From JAJZAM01 sp027391075 (GTDB taxonomy: Bacteria > Actinomycetota > Acidimicrobiia > Acidimicrobiales > Palsa-688), in the NCBI GenBank assembly GCA_027391075.1, contig DAHYHI010000126.1:1-64000 (forward strand): 64,000 bases of DNA. The letters are read 5' to 3'. Positions 61,076 through 64,000 of this stretch are shown here, piece after piece. Position 1 is the first letter of the stretch; each line of letters opens with the position of its first letter. Below the pieces are notes generated by a model. That model did no database searches. It saw only the letters and a program-made list of their open reading frames with translations, and was not told where the DNA came from. The position numbers were made by a program, and so were the translations under genes.

Positions 61076-61641
61076 TGCACTCCCGGCCGCCTGGAGGGGA
61101 GCACCCCTCCTGCGAGGGCCCTAGTCCTGCGCAAGCCTGGAGAGGATACTACCCACCGGTGGGCCCACTCGAACGGAACGGAAAGAACGAGGCTCCAGGC
61201 GGTTTCCACGAAAATGACTCTCAGAAGCCAGGTTCGGCCCGCGGACAGAAGGTGTGCCTGGCCGAGCAGGTCACCCGCTCCGACGTAGATCACCACGGTC
61301 GCCCCGGTTGCAAGGGCCCCAACGAGAGCCACTGTGAGCTTACGGCCCTCCAGGACCGACTCGAAAAGCGCCCCCACGCCGAAACCGACGATGCAGAACG
61401 TTAACGCGTGCAGGCCCAAGGGAGATGCCGGGGACAGGCAGTCCAAGGTCAATCCGGACGAGAATCCCACCCATGCTCCACTTTGAGCGCCATCTACGAT
61501 GCCGGCACCTATGGCCACCAACACCGGCAGGTCGGGTGCGACGCCCCACAGCCTCAGATCATTCCCGAACCCGGTTTGGACGATAACTACCAGCACTACC
61601 AGAACGGCCAGCCGGGCTTTAGCTGCCAGGGGCGAACTCAT
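61072..61641 (-). CDS. mreD: Rod-shape protein MreD
   Basis: A 189-residue MreD with about five membrane helices. The family's N-terminal pattern (VLVVLVVIVQTGFGNDLRLWGVAPDLPVLVAIGAGIVDG) and the GFSSGLTLDCLSPASPLGLHALTF block are visible. MreD couples MreC and the synthase complex. It begins 1 base after the mreC stop and overlaps rodA, so translation should be coupled along the unit. Confidence 0.93.
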   Translation of the reverse strand: MSSPLAAKARLAVLVVLVVIVQTGFGNDLRLWGVAPDLPVLVAIGAGIVDGAQSGAWVGFSSGLTLDCLSPASPLGLHALTFCIVGFGVGALFESVLEGRKLTVALVGALATGATVVIYVGAGDLLGQAHLLSAGRTWLLRVIFVETAWSLVLSVPFEWAHRWVVSSPGLRRTRALAGGVLPSRRPGVQ

Positions 61642-61642
61642 G

Positions 61643-62482
61643 TTAGGGCGGTGACCACAGCATCACATCGAGGTACGAGAACTGCGTGACGTCGACTAGG
61701 GGCGTCAGGGAGATGTGCGGCTCGAGCGAGCCAGGAACTGTCGAAACACCCGACACTCTGCCTACAGGTATGCCTTTGGGAAAAGTCTCTAGGGACAACC
61801 CGCTCGTGTAGAGGACGTCGCCTATCTTCACCGCCGGGGTTTTGAGCGACGTTGTGTCTACTATCACGCCGAGAGGGCGTCCAAGTCCTTGCCCTGATGC
61901 AGATCCGATGTTCCCGCCTGGAAGGCTCAGACCGACCGAGAAGCTCGGGTCGCTCATGAGCCTCACCGTGGAAGTCTTGGCCCCAGCGGCTTCGATCGTT
62001 CCGACGAGGCCGCCTGCTGCGACGACCGGTTCGCCTACAGCGATGCCCTGCGAGACGCCTTTGTCGATGGTCAGGTTGCTTGCGAAGTTCGAGGAGCCGC
62101 GATCGATGACCTGTGCCGTGCGCGTTGGGATCGAACCTACGAAGGTGAGACCCTGCTCTTTAAGGACCGCTGCTCCCGCCTGCTCTGTCGCTGCGGCCTG
62201 CGCCGCAGCGACAGACATAGCTGCAACCTGGTTCCGCAGCCGTTGGTTCTCTTTACTAACCGAGTTGTAGTCGATAGCGCCCTGTAGGAAGTTGCCAACC
62301 GGCGCAAGGGCGTCGTGGGTGGCCGCCTGGATCGGACCCACCACGTCTGAGACTGCGTTACGCACGTGACCTGTTATGCCACCTCCGCCCGATCGCGTGT
62401 CGACCGCAACTAGTGTCACTGCAATAAGCAGCAACATGGCGACAACATACCGAGAGCGCAGCGATTTCCTGTGTGAGACCAC
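61643..62482 (-). CDS. mreC: Rod-shape protein MreC
   Basis: A 279-residue MreC: one helix near the N-terminus (YVVAMLLLIAVTLVAV), a periplasm-side coiled coil (NSVSKENQRLRNQVAAM) and the beta-barrel domain (AQVIDRGSSNFASNLTIDKGVSQGIAVGEPVVAAGGLVGTI, GDVLYTSGLS...FPKGIPVGRV). It forms the extracellular filament that connects MreB to RodA-type synthases. It lies 67 bases after mreB and 1 base before mreD. Confidence 0.95.
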   Translation of the reverse strand: MVSHRKSLRSRYVVAMLLLIAVTLVAVDTRSGGGGITGHVRNAVSDVVGPIQAATHDALAPVGNFLQGAIDYNSVSKENQRLRNQVAAMSVAAAQAAATEQAGAAVLKEQGLTFVGSIPTRTAQVIDRGSSNFASNLTIDKGVSQGIAVGEPVVAAGGLVGTIEAAGAKTSTVRLMSDPSFSVGLSLPGGNIGSASGQGLGRPLGVIVDTTSLKTPAVKIGDVLYTSGLSLETFPKGIPVGRVSGVSTVPGSLEPHISLTPLVDVTQFSYLDVMLWSPP

Positions 62483-62549
62483 GAGGTGCAGCGGAACCTA
62501 AAGCTTCAGTTCAGGGTTAGAACTTGGCGATCGGCTGGCCCACATCGGA

Positions 62550-63590
62550 TCACGGAGTGTGGGACGTCATCAGAACGCCCTTGAGCACGTCGAAGCTTTC
62601 GAGGCACTGTCCGCTGCCCATCACGACCGAGTTGAGAGGGTCATCGGCTGTCACTATCGGCATGCCGGTCTCTGCCATGAGCCGAGCGGCCAGCCCATGG
62701 AGCATAGCACCACCGCCGGTCAGGACGATCCCCTGCTCCATGATGTCAGCAGCTAGTTCAGGCGGAGTCTTGTCCAAGGTGACTTTCACAGCGTCGACGA
62801 TCGCCGACACCGGCTCCTCGATAGCCTCACGGATTTCCTCGGTGGTCGTAACGATCGTCTTGGGCAAACCTGTTATGAGGTCTCGTCCGCGAATCTCGGC
62901 GTACAATTCTTCCTCAAGAGGGCAAGCCGAGCCGAGGGCTATCTTTATCTCCTCGGCCGTGCGCTCACCTAGAGCGAGGCTGTACTCCTTCTTGATGAAC
63001 TGGATGATTGCTTCGTCAAGTTCGTCACCCGCGATCCTCACCGACTGAGAAGCCACGATCCCGCCGAGCGAGATCACAGCCACCTCTGTCGTGCCGCCTC
63101 CGATATCGACCACCATGTTTCCAGTCGGCTCGTGAACCGGCAGTCCCGCTCCTATCGCCGCCGCCATCGGCTCCTCGATGATGTACGCCGGCTTGCGAGC
63201 GCCAGCGGACTCCGCCGCCTCTTGAACGGCCCGCTGCTCGACACCTGTTATACCTGACGGGACACAGATGACCATGTGGGGACGAGAGAACCTCCTCGTG
63301 CCGTTTACCCGCCTGATGAAGTAGGCGAGCATCTTCTCGCACATGTCGAAGTTGGCGATGACACCGTCCCGCAGGGGCCTGATCGCCTGTATATGACTCG
63401 GGGTCCGCCCGATCATCCTCTTGGCTTCCATCCCCACGGCGACTGGACGGTTGTCTTTGGTGTTGACTGCCACCACAGAGGGCTCGTTTAGGACGATCCC
63501 TCGCCCCCGCACGTACACGAGGGTGTTGGCGGTTCCAAGGTCGACCGCCATGTCCCGCCCGAAGAAGCCGTTCAAGATTTTCTCTGACAT
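62550..63590 (-). CDS. mreB: Rod-shape-determining protein MreB
   Basis: A 346-residue canonical MreB that polymerises under the membrane and directs lateral wall synthesis. DMAVDLGTANTLVYVRGRGIVLNEPSVVAVN begins the fold, VDIGGGTTEVAVISLGGIVASQS follows, and VLTGGGAMLHGL ends the nucleotide site. ATG start with a GGAGG about 9 bases upstream. It is the first gene of the leftward mreB-mreC-mreD-rodA unit. A second, diverged MreB is at 18.1-19.1 kb. Confidence 0.97.
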   Translation of the reverse strand: MSEKILNGFFGRDMAVDLGTANTLVYVRGRGIVLNEPSVVAVNTKDNRPVAVGMEAKRMIGRTPSHIQAIRPLRDGVIANFDMCEKMLAYFIRRVNGTRRFSRPHMVICVPSGITGVEQRAVQEAAESAGARKPAYIIEEPMAAAIGAGLPVHEPTGNMVVDIGGGTTEVAVISLGGIVASQSVRIAGDELDEAIIQFIKKEYSLALGERTAEEIKIALGSACPLEEELYAEIRGRDLITGLPKTIVTTTEEIREAIEEPVSAIVDAVKVTLDKTPPELAADIMEQGIVLTGGGAMLHGLAARLMAETGMPIVTADDPLNSVVMGSGQCLESFDVLKGVLMTSHTP

Positions 63591-63771
63591 CCTAAGAGGC
63601 CTCCATCATTATTCGGGGGACTTCGGGGACACCGAAGCTGACGGGCGGGCTGGGAGTCCGACCTTCCCGTTCATAGATCCACCACTTGAACGGTCCCTCC
63701 CACTATAGTTCCGCCGCCGCTCGACCGGTTCCAGTCGCCTGGGGCGCTGAGCTAGCCTAACTGGCCGAACC

Positions 63772-64000
63772 TCAGACGAGGTGGGGAAAGAATATGGAGA
63801 TCTCGCGCGCTGCGGCCTCTGCGCTGTCCGAACCGTGCACGAGATTCTCCCCGGTGTCAGTGGCTAGATCCCCCCGGATCGACCCCGGAGCTGCGTTGGC
63901 AGGATTGGTAGCACCCATCATGGACCGTACTATCTGCCAAGTGTCCTCCGGACCCTCGACGACCAAAGCGATCACCGGCGACCGGGTGATGAAAGCAAGG
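63772..64000 (-). CDS. ndk: Nucleoside diphosphate kinase, partial
   Basis: The C-terminal 75 residues or so of Ndk, cut by the right edge of the window. MMGATNPANAAPGSIRGDLATDTGENLVHGSDS contains the catalytic His (NLVHGSDS) that carries the phosphate between nucleoside tri- and diphosphates. The frame continues at least to 64000 (LAFITRSPV...). It lies upstream of mreB on the same strand, with 181 bases between, so it is not clearly in that unit. Confidence 0.96.
   Translation of the reverse strand, partial: LAFITRSPVIALVVEGPEDTWQIVRSMMGATNPANAAPGSIRGDLATDTGENLVHGSDSAEAAAREISIFFPHLV

Overview
The window looks like ordinary chromosome from a high-GC actinobacterium, most likely of the Acidimicrobiia. 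This is inferred from gene content and base composition, not from any rRNA. Pointers are two WhiB regulators, a UPF0182 membrane protein, an Rv2466c-type nitroreductase, a class E sortase, a DUF2342 metalloprotease, frequent GTG starts, and the ppk/Nudix and obg-proB pairings. I see no insertion sequence, prophage, CRISPR array or plasmid gene. Most genes can be placed in a family.

Layout. 0-9.9 kb: tRNA-fMet, then metabolic genes on both strands (aldo/keto reductase, thioredoxin-fold nitroreductase, epoxide-hydrolase-like and SDR pair, DUF445, YceI, TIGR01777, a degraded nucleotidyltransferase, acyl-CoA dehydrogenase). 9.9-19.9 kb: envelope and division genes (UPF0182, a DivIVA-domain protein with a phage-head-like Cys tail, a PDZ/Lon-type protease, a HEAT-repeat protein coupled to a 53-residue membrane peptide, a tyrosine phosphatase, and moaE/membrane protein/second mreB). 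20-26 kb: a protease-like PDZ protein without its catalytic triad, an epimerase, a DUF2342 metalloprotease and a class E sortase. 25.8-30.5 kb: leuA with a leucine leader peptide and attenuator, a small conserved-looking protein, ppk and a Nudix hydrolase. 30.5-36 kb: two zinc-ribbon AIM24 paralogues, two WhiB genes, a TatA-like protein, formiminotransferase and a TrkA pair. 36-51.6 kb: two separate AAA+/VWA modules, the nadD-rsfS block, class II DAHP synthase, sulfite/nitrite reductase, a secreted glucosaminidase-like protein, an SPFH/zinc-ribbon protein and proA. 51.7-64 kb: pspA, gnd, then the leftward block proB-obg-rpmA-rplU-rng-rodA-mreD-mreC-mreB and a partial ndk.

How the genes work together. 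The right end is the elongation and growth cluster: MreB filaments, MreC/MreD and the RodA glycan polymerase, followed by RNase E/G, ribosomal proteins L21 and L27 and the Obg GTPase. The RodA-partner transpeptidase (PBP2), usually found between mreD and rodA, is missing here. The obg-proB-proA-nadD-rsfS series common in actinobacteria survives in order on the minus strand but is split by about 15 kb of other genes. The clearest regulatory element is the leuA attenuator: a short leader peptide ending in Leu-Leu-Leu-Pro, a hairpin at its stop codon, then an intrinsic terminator before leuA.
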